Source: Lutimaribacter_A marinistellae (lineage in GTDB: Bacteria > Pseudomonadota > Alphaproteobacteria > Rhodobacterales > Rhodobacteraceae). From it: a stretch of DNA of 64,000 nucleotides. Both the position numbers and the translations under genes were made by a program. Shown piece after piece: positions 50,306 to 59,123 of the stretch. Numbering within the stretch: position 1 is the first letter of the stretch; every line of letters starts with the position of its first letter. The stretch spans positions 248,001-312,000 of the forward strand of contig NZ_JBHRXI010000049.1 of NCBI RefSeq assembly GCF_042648365.1, in the 5' to 3' direction. The notes below the pieces were generated by a model, which was not told the DNA's origin, made no database searches, and saw only the letters and a list, made by a program, of their open reading frames with translations.

Positions 50306-52723
50306 TTAGCTGTGCAGGCCCAGATCGTTGGCGGTCTTCCAGATCCGCCACTGATCATGGGGCATATGGCTCTGCCGCAGGCCAAAGGCCCGGAAGGCAT
50401 CATGCACGGCATTCGAGAAACACGGCACGCCGCCGACGTTGGGGCTTTCGCCCACGCCCTTTGCCCCGATCGGATGATGCGGGCTGGGCGTGACGGTGTG
50501 GTCGGTCGTGTAGTTGGGTGTCTCCCACGCGGTTGGCAGGAAAAAATCCATCAGCGTTCCGGTTTTCACGTTGCCCATGTCGTCATAGGCAATCTCCTGT
50601 CCCATGGCGATGGCCAGCGCCTCGGTCAATCCGCCATGCACCTGGCCCTCGATGATCATGGGGTTGATCCGGGTCCCGCAATCGTCCAGCGCATAGAACT
50701 GGCGGATTTCATGTTCGCCCGTATCCACGTCTATTTCCATCACGCAGATATAGGCCCCGAACGGATAGGTCATGTTTGGCGGGTCGTAATAGCTGACCGC
50801 CTCCAGACCCGGCTCGATCCCCGGTATCGCCTGGTTATACGCGGCAAAGGCGATCTCCTTCATCGTCTTGAACCGCTCGGGCGCGCCCTTTACGACGAAC
50901 CGGTCGACATCGAATTCGACGTCGTCGTCATGCACTTCGAGCAGATAAGCCGCGATCATCTGCGCCTTGGCCCGGATCTTTCGCCCCGCCATCGCCGTAG
51001 CCGCACCGGCGACCGGCGTCGACCGCGACCCGTATGTCCCCAATCCATAGGGTGCGGTGTCCGTGTCGCCCTCCTCCACGGTAATGCTGTCGGCCGGCAG
51101 ACCGATCTCGCTGGCCAAAATCTGGGCAAACGTAGTAGCATGGCCCTGACCTTGCGAGATGGTGCCCAGCCGGGCGATGGCGGAGCCCGTCGGATGGATC
51201 CGTATCTCGCAACTGTCGAACATTCCCAGCCCGAGAATATCGCAGTTCTTCACCGGTCCGGCGCCGACGATTTCGGTGAAATGCGTAAGGCCGATACCCA
51301 GCAGCCTGCGCGTCTTGCCTGCCTTGAACTCTTCGACGCGTCGCGCCTGTTCGGCCCGTAGGTCATCGTAACCCACTGCGGCAAGCGCCTTGTCCCAGGC
51401 AGTATGATAGTCGCCCGAGTCATATTCCCACCCCAGCGCGGACTGGTACGGGAACTGGTCGGCCTTGATGAAGTTGATCCGCCGCAACTCAGCCGCATCC
51501 ATGTTCAGCTCTATCGCAAGGACCTCGATCATCCGTTCGATGAAATAGGCCGCCTCGGTCACCCGGAACGAACAGCGATAGGCCACCCCGCCGGGCGCCT
51601 TGTTCGTATAGACGCCGTCAACGGCCAGATATGCGGTCGGAATGTCGTAGGACCCGGTACAGATGTTCATGAACCCGGCCGGGAACTTGGTTGGATCTGC
51701 GCAGGCGTCGAACCCGCCGTGATCGGCCGTGGTATGGCACCACAGGCCGGTGATCCTGCCCTCCTTCGTGGCCGAGATCTTGCCCTTCATCCAGTAGTCG
51801 CGGGCAAAGGCCGTGGTCATCAGGTTGTCCATCCGGTCTTCGATCCACTTGACCGGCTTGCCGGTCACGATCGAGGCCACGACCGAACAGACATAGCCGG
51901 GATAGGCCCCCACCTTGTTGCCGAAACCGCCCCCGATATCGGGCGAGATCACGCGGATATTGTGCTCTTCGATGCCGGAGATCAGGCTGACGACGGTACG
52001 GATCGCATGTGGCGCCTGGAAGGTTCCCCAGAGCGTCAGCTTGCCGTTCACCTTGTCCATCGACGCCACGCAGCCGCAGGTCTCCAGCGGGCAAGGGTGT
52101 GTCCGGTGGTAATAGACCATCTCCTCGGCCACCACCTCGGCTTCGCTGATGACCTGTTCGGTGGCGTCCTTGTCGCCCGCCTCCCAGGTGAAGATGTGGT
52201 TGGGATGCTTGCGCGGGCCGTGCGCTCCGGGCGCATTCGGGTCCAGGTCTTCGCGCAGAACCACGTCCGACTTAAGGGATTCAAACGGATCGACGATCAC
52301 CGGCAGCTCTTCGTACTCGACCTCGACCGCCTCGATGCCGTCGGCAGCGGCGTAACGGTCTTCGGCGACGACAAATGCCACTTCCTGCCCCTGATAGAGC
52401 ACCTTGCCATCGGCAAGGACCATCTGCTTGTCACCGGCCAGCGTCGGCATCCAGTGCAGCCCAAGCGGCTCCAGGTCTGCAGCCGTCAGGACGGCCAGGA
52501 CGCCGGGCACCTTCAGCGCCTCTTCGGTGTCGATGCTCACGACACGCGCATGGGCATAGGGCGAGCGCACGAAATCACCGAAAAGCATGCCGTCCAGCTT
52601 GATGTCGTCGACGTAATTGCCCTTGCCCTGGGTAAAGCGGGCATCCTCCACGCGCTTGCGCGAACACCCCATGCCTTTCAGGTTGGCGACGCGATCCTCG
52701 CGGCTTTCGATTTCGTCCTTCAT
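50306..52723 (-). CDS. coxL: Aerobic carbon monoxide dehydrogenase large subunit, form I
   Basis: Molybdopterin-cytosine-dinucleotide subunit that oxidises CO to CO2 at a Mo-S-Cu centre; 805 aa against about 809 in Oligotropha. The loop AYRCSFR at residues 381-387 is the form I signature, with C384 at the copper-binding position (form II proteins have AYRGAGR). E759 in GVGES matches the conserved active-site glutamate near molybdenum. Both are offset by four residues from Oligotropha numbering. The ATG at 52723 overlaps the coxS stop (ATGA). It belongs to coxMSLDEFG. The enzyme is probably cytoplasmic and associated with the membrane through CoxG. Confidence 0.97.
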   Translation of the reverse strand: MKDEIESREDRVANLKGMGCSRKRVEDARFTQGKGNYVDDIKLDGMLFGDFVRSPYAHARVVSIDTEEALKVPGVLAVLTAADLEPLGLHWMPTLAGDKQMVLADGKVLYQGQEVAFVVAEDRYAAADGIEAVEVEYEELPVIVDPFESLKSDVVLREDLDPNAPGAHGPRKHPNHIFTWEAGDKDATEQVISEAEVVAEEMVYYHRTHPCPLETCGCVASMDKVNGKLTLWGTFQAPHAIRTVVSLISGIEEHNIRVISPDIGGGFGNKVGAYPGYVCSVVASIVTGKPVKWIEDRMDNLMTTAFARDYWMKGKISATKEGRITGLWCHTTADHGGFDACADPTKFPAGFMNICTGSYDIPTAYLAVDGVYTNKAPGGVAYRCSFRVTEAAYFIERMIEVLAIELNMDAAELRRINFIKADQFPYQSALGWEYDSGDYHTAWDKALAAVGYDDLRAEQARRVEEFKAGKTRRLLGIGLTHFTEIVGAGPVKNCDILGLGMFDSCEIRIHPTGSAIARLGTISQGQGHATTFAQILASEIGLPADSITVEEGDTDTAPYGLGTYGSRSTPVAGAATAMAGRKIRAKAQMIAAYLLEVHDDDVEFDVDRFVVKGAPERFKTMKEIAFAAYNQAIPGIEPGLEAVSYYDPPNMTYPFGAYICVMEIDVDTGEHEIRQFYALDDCGTRINPMIIEGQVHGGLTEALAIAMGQEIAYDDMGNVKTGTLMDFFLPTAWETPNYTTDHTVTPSPHHPIGAKGVGESPNVGGVPCFSNAVHDAFRAFGLRQSHMPHDQWRIWKTANDLGLHS

Positions 52724-53214
52724 TCTGCCGCCTCCTTGGCTGCGCTCATCTGGGCCGCTGCGGCCTTGATGGATTTGACAATGTTCTGGTAGCCGGTGCA
52801 GCGGCACAGGTTGCCCGCCATGCCAAAGCGTATTTCCTCTTCGGTCGGGTTCGGGTTCTCTTCCAGAAGCTTGGTCGCGCGGGTGATCATGCCCGGCGTG
52901 CAATAACCGCATTGCAGGCCATGATGCTCCTTGAAGGCTTCCTGCAACGGATGCAGGCTGTCGGGCGCGCCGATGCCTTCGATCGTGGTGACGGTCTTGC
53001 CGTCGGCCTGCGCCGCGAACATGGTACAGGATTTCACCGACTTGCCATCGATGGTCACCGTGCAGGCCCCGCAATGCGAGGTCTCGCACCCGATATGCGG
53101 GCCGGTGATCCCCAGACGTTCACGAAGGGTATAGATCAACAGCTCGCGCGGTTCGGCCAGGAATTCCTCTTCCTTGCCGTTCACCGTCAGCGTGATGTGC
53201 ATTTTCTTCGGCAT
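52720..53214 (-). CDS. coxS: Aerobic carbon monoxide dehydrogenase small subunit, 2Fe-2S
   Basis: 164 aa iron-sulfur subunit. The N-terminal plant-ferredoxin-type cluster uses C43, C48, C51 and C63; the second, all-helical domain uses C102, C105, C137 and C139 (QCGYCTPGM and NLCRCTGYQ). It passes electrons from CoxL to the FAD of CoxM. It overlaps coxL by 4 bp and lies 13 bp after coxM. Confidence 0.97.
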   Translation of the reverse strand: MPKKMHITLTVNGKEEEFLAEPRELLIYTLRERLGITGPHIGCETSHCGACTVTIDGKSVKSCTMFAAQADGKTVTTIEGIGAPDSLHPLQEAFKEHHGLQCGYCTPGMITRATKLLEENPNPTEEEIRFGMAGNLCRCTGYQNIVKSIKAAAAQMSAAKEAAE

Positions 53215-53227
53215 GACGACCTCCTTG

Positions 53228-54082
53228 TCAGGCCCGCGACCAGGCGCGTTCGATCGCCCGGGTCAGGATGACGCCAGCGACATGTTTCTTGAAAGCGACC
53301 GGGCCCCGGTTGTCCTCGGTCGGGTCGATATCCTCCATCATCGCGCTGACGGCGGCTTTGATGGCCTCGGCATCGACTTGCGTGCCGACCAGCGCCGCGC
53401 CGGCGGCGGATGAAAACACGGGCGTGTCGCTCAGGTTCGTCATCGCGATCGAGGCCGAGGCGCATGTGTCGCCCGACTTTTCGATCTGGACGGCGGCGGC
53501 GGCCGTGGCGTAATCGCCGATCTTGCGCTTTTGCTTCTCATAGGCGTAACCGCCCCGCGGCAGAGGGAAAGAGATGGCGGTCAGCACCTCCTCGTCCTCT
53601 CGCGCGGTCATGTAGGCCGCCTCGTAGAACTCTCGCGCCGCGACGCTGCGCTCGCCGCCGGGGCCGACCAGAGTGAACCGGGCGTCGAGACATTGCATCA
53701 GGCCCGGCATGTCGTTGCCGGGATCTCCGTTGGCAACATTGCCCCCGACGGTCCCCATGTAACGCACCTGCGGGTCGGCGATCTGCAATGCCGCCTCGCG
53801 CAGGATCGGAGCGGCGCTTGCAAGTGCGTCATGGTCGATGATCTCTGCCTGCGTCACCATCGCGCCGAAGCGGATGCTGTCGCTTCCGACTTCGATCGCG
53901 TTCAGGCCGCTCACATCCTGCAAGTCGATCAGATGGGCAACGTCCGCCATCCGCAGCTTCATCATCGGGATCAGGCTGTGCCCGCCCGCCATGACGCGTG
54001 CGTCATCTCCATGTTCTTCCAGAAGAGCTATCACCCCACCAATGTCTCTTGGCCGGTAATACTCGAAAGCCGCTGGAATCAT
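53228..54082 (-). CDS. coxM: Aerobic carbon monoxide dehydrogenase medium subunit, FAD
   Basis: 284 aa flavoprotein subunit. The FAD-binding motifs are RVMAGGHSLIPMMKLR in the N-terminal part and MGTVGGNVANGDPGNDMP in the middle, both typical of CoxM. The ATG at 54082 with GGGAGGAG upstream starts MIPAAFEYYRPRD, the family start. It is the first gene of coxMSLDEFG. A perfect inverted repeat lies about 42 bp upstream and the MHYT-LytTR gene about 107 bp upstream. Confidence 0.96.
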   Translation of the reverse strand: MIPAAFEYYRPRDIGGVIALLEEHGDDARVMAGGHSLIPMMKLRMADVAHLIDLQDVSGLNAIEVGSDSIRFGAMVTQAEIIDHDALASAAPILREAALQIADPQVRYMGTVGGNVANGDPGNDMPGLMQCLDARFTLVGPGGERSVAAREFYEAAYMTAREDEEVLTAISFPLPRGGYAYEKQKRKIGDYATAAAAVQIEKSGDTCASASIAMTNLSDTPVFSSAAGAALVGTQVDAEAIKAAVSAMMEDIDPTEDNRGPVAFKKHVAGVILTRAIERAWSRA

Positions 54083-54123
54083 CTCGCTCCTCCCTGCGTA
54101 ATGTTCTGGCTGGGAAGAAACGT

Positions 54124-54139
54124 GCATACCGCAGTATGC
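54124..54139. promoter_or_regulatory. Inverted repeat in the coxM promoter region
   Basis: GCATAC-CGCA-GTATGC, perfect 6-bp arms around 4 bp, 42 bp before the coxM start in the 107-bp gap to the MHYT-LytTR gene. A second, weaker repeat (CGTG-GTTTTTG-CACG) is at 54166-54180. They are candidate operators. LytTR proteins usually bind direct repeats, so a different regulator could use this palindrome. Confidence 0.45.
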
Positions 54140-54189
54140 TCAGGCTTCAGGATTCCATTGGTTTTCGTGGTTTTTGCACGAAATGCGCC

Positions 54190-55314
54190 CTATGCCGCAC
54201 CAGTTGCGCCAATCTGGCCGGACAGGATCGCCTCGATATCCTTCAGCTTGGATCGGCTGACCGGAACAGGCGGAAGATCCGTGTCGGTGAAGGTGCAGCG
54301 CCCCTTGTCCTTAGTGCGTTCGAAACGGGCGACCTTGTCCGGGTTCACCAGGTAACTGCGATGGGTCTGAACGAAACCGGCCGGTAAAAGACGCTTGCCA
54401 GCCTCGGTGATGGGCCAGGCACAGAACAGGCGGTCGCTATAGGTGTAGACTTGGGTATAGTGTCCGTCCGCACGCACAAAGGCGACCTCCCGTGGCGACA
54501 CATAAACCTTGGCCCCCTCTCGTTCGCACGGGATTTGCAGCGTCGAGTCGACCGGCACGGGTTGAACATCCAGCGGATCTTGGGGGGTTGTTTCCGCGCC
54601 CGGCCCTTCGAGATAGGTTGTCCCCACCCACAAGAACGCCCCGAAGATGACAAAGCCCGACAGGATCACGCCGATGGCCAGTGTTTCGTTGCTCATCGCC
54701 GGACCAAAATCGCCCGGCTGCGGAACCGCCACGAAATTGGTGCCAGCCATGGCAAGGAAATGAACCGAACTGACAGCCAGACCGAAGCACAGCGTCGCCA
54801 GAAAGATGTGCAGGTTGGTGCGCCGCTGATAGGCCACCCACACCGCCAGCATGCAAAGCGCAATCGCCACCGCGGACGACAACGCGACCCCCTGAACGGT
54901 GTAGACCGCGCGGCAAAGCTGCAGTCCGGCCATGCCGACATAATGCATAACCAGCACGCCCAGCCCCACCACCGCGCCCGCGACCAGGATCATCGGCGTG
55001 CTGCGCTCTGTGAAATGCAACAGGATCAAGGCACAGCCAACGATCAGGATGGCGATCAGGGCCGAGGCCAGCGTGATCGCGGCATCATAGTAGTAAGGGA
55101 TCGGCATCTGCAGACCCAGCATCGCCACGAAATGCATCGACCAGATGCCGCCCCCCAGCGCGACAGAGGCCAGCGAAATCGCGATCTTGCGCTGCGACGT
55201 GGTCTTGGCCGCCATGTTGCGGGTCAGCGACAGCCCCGTGAACCCCGCGACGATGGCCATGGCGCAGGCCATCACGGCAAGTATCGGATCGTGGCTGAAC
55301 TCCAGCATCTGCAT
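54190..55314 (-). CDS. coxC: MHYT-domain LytTR transcriptional regulator (CoxC-like)
   Basis: 374 aa. Seven membrane segments carry three MHYT-type motifs: MHFVAM (H61), MHYVGMAG (H124) and VHFLAMAG (H185). These conserved histidine/methionine sites were proposed to bind copper and sense CO, O2 or NO. A cytoplasmic LytTR DNA-binding domain fills about residues 265-370 (VYVSPREVAFVRADGHYTQVYT, PAGFVQTHRSYLVN). In Oligotropha, CoxC and CoxH have this architecture and adjoin the CO dehydrogenase genes. Position directly upstream of coxM makes it a probable membrane-bound CO-responsive regulator of the operon. Confidence 0.88.
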   Translation of the reverse strand: MQMLEFSHDPILAVMACAMAIVAGFTGLSLTRNMAAKTTSQRKIAISLASVALGGGIWSMHFVAMLGLQMPIPYYYDAAITLASALIAILIVGCALILLHFTERSTPMILVAGAVVGLGVLVMHYVGMAGLQLCRAVYTVQGVALSSAVAIALCMLAVWVAYQRRTNLHIFLATLCFGLAVSSVHFLAMAGTNFVAVPQPGDFGPAMSNETLAIGVILSGFVIFGAFLWVGTTYLEGPGAETTPQDPLDVQPVPVDSTLQIPCEREGAKVYVSPREVAFVRADGHYTQVYTYSDRLFCAWPITEAGKRLLPAGFVQTHRSYLVNPDKVARFERTKDKGRCTFTDTDLPPVPVSRSKLKDIEAILSGQIGATGAA

Positions 55315-55469
55315 TTGCGAAAAATGCCCAAGTTTTCACTCTTTGGCAAACGCCGATCACTGCGGGCGGATGACCGCGTGACAACGTGCGCCCCGTCGCG
55401 GGCTTCTTTCCGCAACCGCGATTTGCTAGTCTCTCTCTCCAGCCGGATTGTCAGCAGGAGGATGATGAA

Positions 55470-55733
55470 ATGTCGGTATTCATGGTCGAACGCGACTTGA
55501 AGGGGATCACGATGGACCAACTCGCCGCCGCGCAGAAACGGGCCATCGATTGTTCCAACCAATTCGCAGAGGACGGTCGCGTGGTGCGCTACATCCGCAC
55601 CACCTTCGTTCCGGGCGAAGATCGCTCGATGTGCCTGTTCGAGGCTGAAAGCGCCGCCGATGTCGAAGCGGTCAACAAGGCCGCGCAAATCCCGTATGTG
55701 CGGGTCGTCGAGGCCCTCGACCTGACGCCCTGA
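55470..55733 (+). CDS. DUF4242-type small protein
   Basis: 87 aa ferredoxin-like-fold small protein. MSVFMVERDLKGITMDQL at the start, RYIRTTFVPGEDRSMCLFEAESAADVEAVNKAA in the middle and PYVRVVEALDL at the end match DUF4242 proteins; one Streptomyces member binds nickel. The ATG at 55470 has AGGAGG upstream; the frame is open to 55386. It is only 7 bp before the second cyclase-ATPase gene on the same strand, so the two probably share a transcript. It is divergent from the MHYT-LytTR gene. Confidence 0.78.
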   Translation: MSVFMVERDLKGITMDQLAAAQKRAIDCSNQFAEDGRVVRYIRTTFVPGEDRSMCLFEAESAADVEAVNKAAQIPYVRVVEALDLTP

Positions 55734-55740
55734 CACGGCC

Positions 55741-58700
55741 TTGTCAGAGACCGAAATCCCCGCAACCTGCGCATCCTGCGCAAGCGCCCTTCCCGCCGAT
55801 GCCCGCTTTTGCCCCGGATGCGGGGCACAGCGGACTCCGCGATGCGCGGCCTGCCGCACGGAACTGCAACCGGGCGCCCGGTTCTGCCACCGATGTGGCG
55901 CGCCTGTCGACGCATCACCGCCAGGTAATGGGCCGGTCCCGACCGATACGCAGAGCAATGGCACCGCACGGGAAGCGCGCAAGCATGTGACGGTCGTTTT
56001 TGCGGATATCGTGGGATCGACGCGGCTTGTCGCCGGTCTCGACCCCGAGGATGCCAGCAATTTCCTCACCTGCTCGATCGATGCGCTGCGACCGGCGATC
56101 GAGGCCGCGGGCGGCGTTGTCGCCAAGGTCATGGGTGACGGGATGTTCTGCGTCTTCGGCGCACCCTTGGCGCAGGAGGATCACGCCTATCGCGCCTGTC
56201 ACGCCGCTCTCGAAGTCCTCGCGGCCGCCGCTCAGCTCAAAGCACCGGATGGCGGCCGGATGCAACTGCGGGTCGGGCTCTGTTCGGGGACCGCGGTCGT
56301 CAACGTGACCGAGGCGAACGGGGCCATCAACCTCGACGCCATCGGCGAGGTCGTCAACAACGCCGCCCACCTCGAAGCGGCGGCGCAGCCCGGTACCGCG
56401 CTCATCAGTGCGGCCACCCGACGCCTTGCCGCGCATGCCATCGATGTCCGGCCCCTAGAGGGTACCACCGCCTTTCAGCTGATCTCGGTGGGCAGCAACC
56501 CGCATGACCTGCTGCCCGAGGAAGCAGCCGCGCAATTGCCGTTCGTCGGTCGCGACCGCGAGATGGATTTCCTCCTCCGCGCCGTGCGTCAGCTATCGGA
56601 CGGGGTCGGCGACATCGTTTCGGTTCTCGGAGGCGCGGGGCTGGGCAAGACACGCCTGCTGCTTGAATTCAGCCAGCACATGCAACCCGCCAACATCCGG
56701 GTCGCTCTGTCCGCCAGCCAGTCGCTCGACCGGGCCGAGCCGAACGCCCTGCTGCGCCGCCTTGTGATGGCGCTTCTGATGATCGACCCCGGCGACCGGT
56801 CCGACCCCGCAAAGGACATCGCGCGGAAACTGGTTCAGCTCGACGAAGGGCTGGCCCAACATGTGGACGACGTGAACTGGCTTCTGCTGTCGGAAAGCGA
56901 CGAGGCCGATCCGCAAACTGTCGAACACAGGCGCCTGTCGGCCCTGACAGCCTTGAAACGGATGCTGACGAATTTGTCCCGGCAAGAACCTCTGGTCATT
57001 GCCATCGACAATTTTCAATGGTCCGACGCCTCCAGTCGCACCTTCCTGAAAGCCGCGGCAAGCATCGTGGAAAACACCCCCCTGCTGCTGCTCCTCTTCG
57101 GACGCGAGGATATGGCGGATTTCCGACCCATCGTGCGTCAGGTCATGCAATTGCGGCCGTTCGACCGCCCGACATCCGGGCAACTCCTGTCGCTCCACCT
57201 GGCCGATTCAGACGTGTCCCCTGAGATGTTAGAGCGCGTTCTGGACCGCGCCGAAGGCAATCCACGGTTCCTGACCGAGTTCGCCCGTCACATGGCCGAG
57301 CGGCAAGGCGCGTTTGACGGCCATGACACATCGGGCGGCATGAGCGTGCCCGACAGCGTCGCGGACCTGTTCGAAGAGCGGATCGACCGTCTGCCGGACC
57401 GTGCTCGGTATCTGCTTCAGGTCGGCGCCGCTTTCGAGCAGCCGGCAACCCTCGACACGCTTGTCGCCCTGACGGAAATAAGAGCTGACGACATGCAGAA
57501 CCTGCTCGCCACCGTGATCGAAAGCGGGCTGGTGCGCGAAACCGGTTTCCTGCCCAGCACGCTCTATACCTTTGTCAATCCGGTGGTGGGCGAAGCGGCG
57601 TATCGATCCCTACTGCGTCTCGAACGGCAGCGTCTGCATCACAAGATCTACGAGTTCCTGAAATCCGGCTATCACGGGCGCGGGCGGAATTCGATGATGG
57701 GGCGGCAGGCTCTTCGAGCCGGTCTGTTCGAACAGGCCGCCCGCGCCTACTACGCGGCAGGTCGCACGGCCGGGGCGCGCCTGGCCTATGCCGAAAGTAT
57801 CGAAATGCTCTGCCACGCGTTGCAGGCAGAGACCCGCGTGCCAACCCGGACAGAGGCGGTCGACAAGCTTGCCATCGACATCCGCCTCACGCTGCGCGAA
57901 GGGCTATTCGCCAAGTCGCGGTTTCACGACATCGACATACACCTGAACGAGGCGCAGGCGATCTGCGACCGGATCGGCGATGACCAACGGTCTCGCCTCG
58001 TACGGCGTCATTTGATCGGCAATGCCGTGGCGCAGGGGCAGCTGCACGACGCCCTGGCGCGTGTCGACGGTCTCGTCTCGGACAACTGCGCGCAAGGCGA
58101 AGACAACGAAACCGTCGAACTGCGGTTCCTGCAGGCCCAGATCCTTGCCGCTCTTGGTCGGTTCGAGCAGGCCTTCGCATCCGCCCACACCGTGGTCGAG
58201 GCGTTCCGGAACAGGCCTGAAACCGATCCTGCCCTGTCTCCTGTCACTTATGCCCTCGCGCGCATGTGGCTGATCTGGTGCGCGGCCGAGCTTGGCCGGT
58301 TCGAAGAGGTGAAACTCGAAGTTCTCGATTGCCAAAACGACCTTGCACAGGATCGCCCGCCGTTTTTCCGGATTCTCGCGGGCATCGCCACAGGGCTGTT
58401 CTGGTTGCGCTACGGCAGTGACGAACTGGCTGCCGACACGTTGCAATCGGTCCTGTCGCTGACGAAAGAGGATGAAAACCTCGCCTGGTTCCACTCGGTT
58501 GCATCCCCGCTTGGGCTTGCGTTGATCCGGCTCGGCCGACCCGAAGAGGCCCTCCCCCTCCTGCAGCATGCGGTGGACATGGAAACCAGCGGGAGCGGCG
58601 GTCGTGGCACGCAAGCGGTACACCTTGCCGCCTGCTGGGCGGCGCTGGGCGAGATGCGCAAGGCCGAGGATCAGGCCCGCGTCGCCATCGCCAAAGCCCG

Positions 58701-58893
58701 CCAGACCGGCGACGAGAGCGTCCTGGCCTACGGGCTCCACACGCTTGGAACGGTTTTGACCCGGACCGGGCAAACCGCCGCAGCCAAGGCCACTCTGCAC
58801 GAGGCCGTCGAGATCGCTCGAAGATGCAAGATGCAACCCCTGGTCGAACAGATCGAAAAGGACATCGCATCTGGCAGCTCTCGGTCCGGGTGA
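55741..58893 (+). CDS. Double zinc ribbon - class III adenylate/guanylate cyclase - AAA/STAND ATPase - TPR protein
   Basis: 1050 aa. Two zinc ribbons at the N-terminus use C10, C13, C24, C27 and C35, C38, C49, C52. The cyclase domain (about 80-250) has metal sites D89 (FADIVGST) and D133 (MGDGMF) and K129, the same residue numbers as in the SAM-domain cyclase, and the Asn-containing VVNNAAHLEAA. An ATPase module (about 270-560) has Walker A LGGAGLGKTRLL and a Walker B-like IAIDNFQWSD. TPR-like repeats fill the C-terminal part. The start is TTG at 55741, as the zinc ribbon needs it and no ATG is upstream in frame. It follows the DUF4242 gene by 7 bp. The signal it senses is unknown. Confidence 0.87.
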   Translation: MSETEIPATCASCASALPADARFCPGCGAQRTPRCAACRTELQPGARFCHRCGAPVDASPPGNGPVPTDTQSNGTAREARKHVTVVFADIVGSTRLVAGLDPEDASNFLTCSIDALRPAIEAAGGVVAKVMGDGMFCVFGAPLAQEDHAYRACHAALEVLAAAAQLKAPDGGRMQLRVGLCSGTAVVNVTEANGAINLDAIGEVVNNAAHLEAAAQPGTALISAATRRLAAHAIDVRPLEGTTAFQLISVGSNPHDLLPEEAAAQLPFVGRDREMDFLLRAVRQLSDGVGDIVSVLGGAGLGKTRLLLEFSQHMQPANIRVALSASQSLDRAEPNALLRRLVMALLMIDPGDRSDPAKDIARKLVQLDEGLAQHVDDVNWLLLSESDEADPQTVEHRRLSALTALKRMLTNLSRQEPLVIAIDNFQWSDASSRTFLKAAASIVENTPLLLLLFGREDMADFRPIVRQVMQLRPFDRPTSGQLLSLHLADSDVSPEMLERVLDRAEGNPRFLTEFARHMAERQGAFDGHDTSGGMSVPDSVADLFEERIDRLPDRARYLLQVGAAFEQPATLDTLVALTEIRADDMQNLLATVIESGLVRETGFLPSTLYTFVNPVVGEAAYRSLLRLERQRLHHKIYEFLKSGYHGRGRNSMMGRQALRAGLFEQAARAYYAAGRTAGARLAYAESIEMLCHALQAETRVPTRTEAVDKLAIDIRLTLREGLFAKSRFHDIDIHLNEAQAICDRIGDDQRSRLVRRHLIGNAVAQGQLHDALARVDGLVSDNCAQGEDNETVELRFLQAQILAALGRFEQAFASAHTVVEAFRNRPETDPALSPVTYALARMWLIWCAAELGRFEEVKLEVLDCQNDLAQDRPPFFRILAGIATGLFWLRYGSDELAADTLQSVLSLTKEDENLAWFHSVASPLGLALIRLGRPEEALPLLQHAVDMETSGSGGRGTQAVHLAACWAALGEMRKAEDQARVAIAKARQTGDESVLAYGLHTLGTVLTRTGQTAAAKATLHEAVEIARRCKMQPLVEQIEKDIASGSSRSG

Positions 58894-59065
58894 CGCCTCT
58901 GGCCTCTTTCTGCGCCACTGCATCCGTCTTGTGCACATGGCGGTTCACCACATCGCACAAACACTTCGTACCGGCCCCTCTCGCCGGACAGGCCCTGCTC
59001 CGCCGTCTGCGCGGTGCTTCCCGTCCACCGGTTCAAGAACCTGGCAGTTGCATTCTGTCCGCAGG

Positions 59066-59083
59066 TGATCCTTGCTAGGATCA
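59066..59083. promoter_or_regulatory. Inverted repeat before the gltS-type gene
   Basis: TGATCC-TTGCTA-GGATCA, perfect 6-bp arms over 6 bp, 41 bp before the symporter start codon. It has the shape of a GntR-type operator, but the half-site is not a strong match to one family. The spacing differs from an FNR box. Confidence 0.4.
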
Positions 59084-59123
59084 ATAAGTGCAACCGGACA
59101 GAACCCGCATCGAGGGGAATGAC

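Noticed and set aside
50306..52723. Form II (putative) CO dehydrogenase large subunit
   Set aside because: The active-site loop is AYRCSFR, not AYRGAGR, and the gene order is that of form I.
51404..52792. A plus-strand open frame of 462 codons within coxL
   Set aside because: coxL on the other strand has all expected motifs through this stretch.
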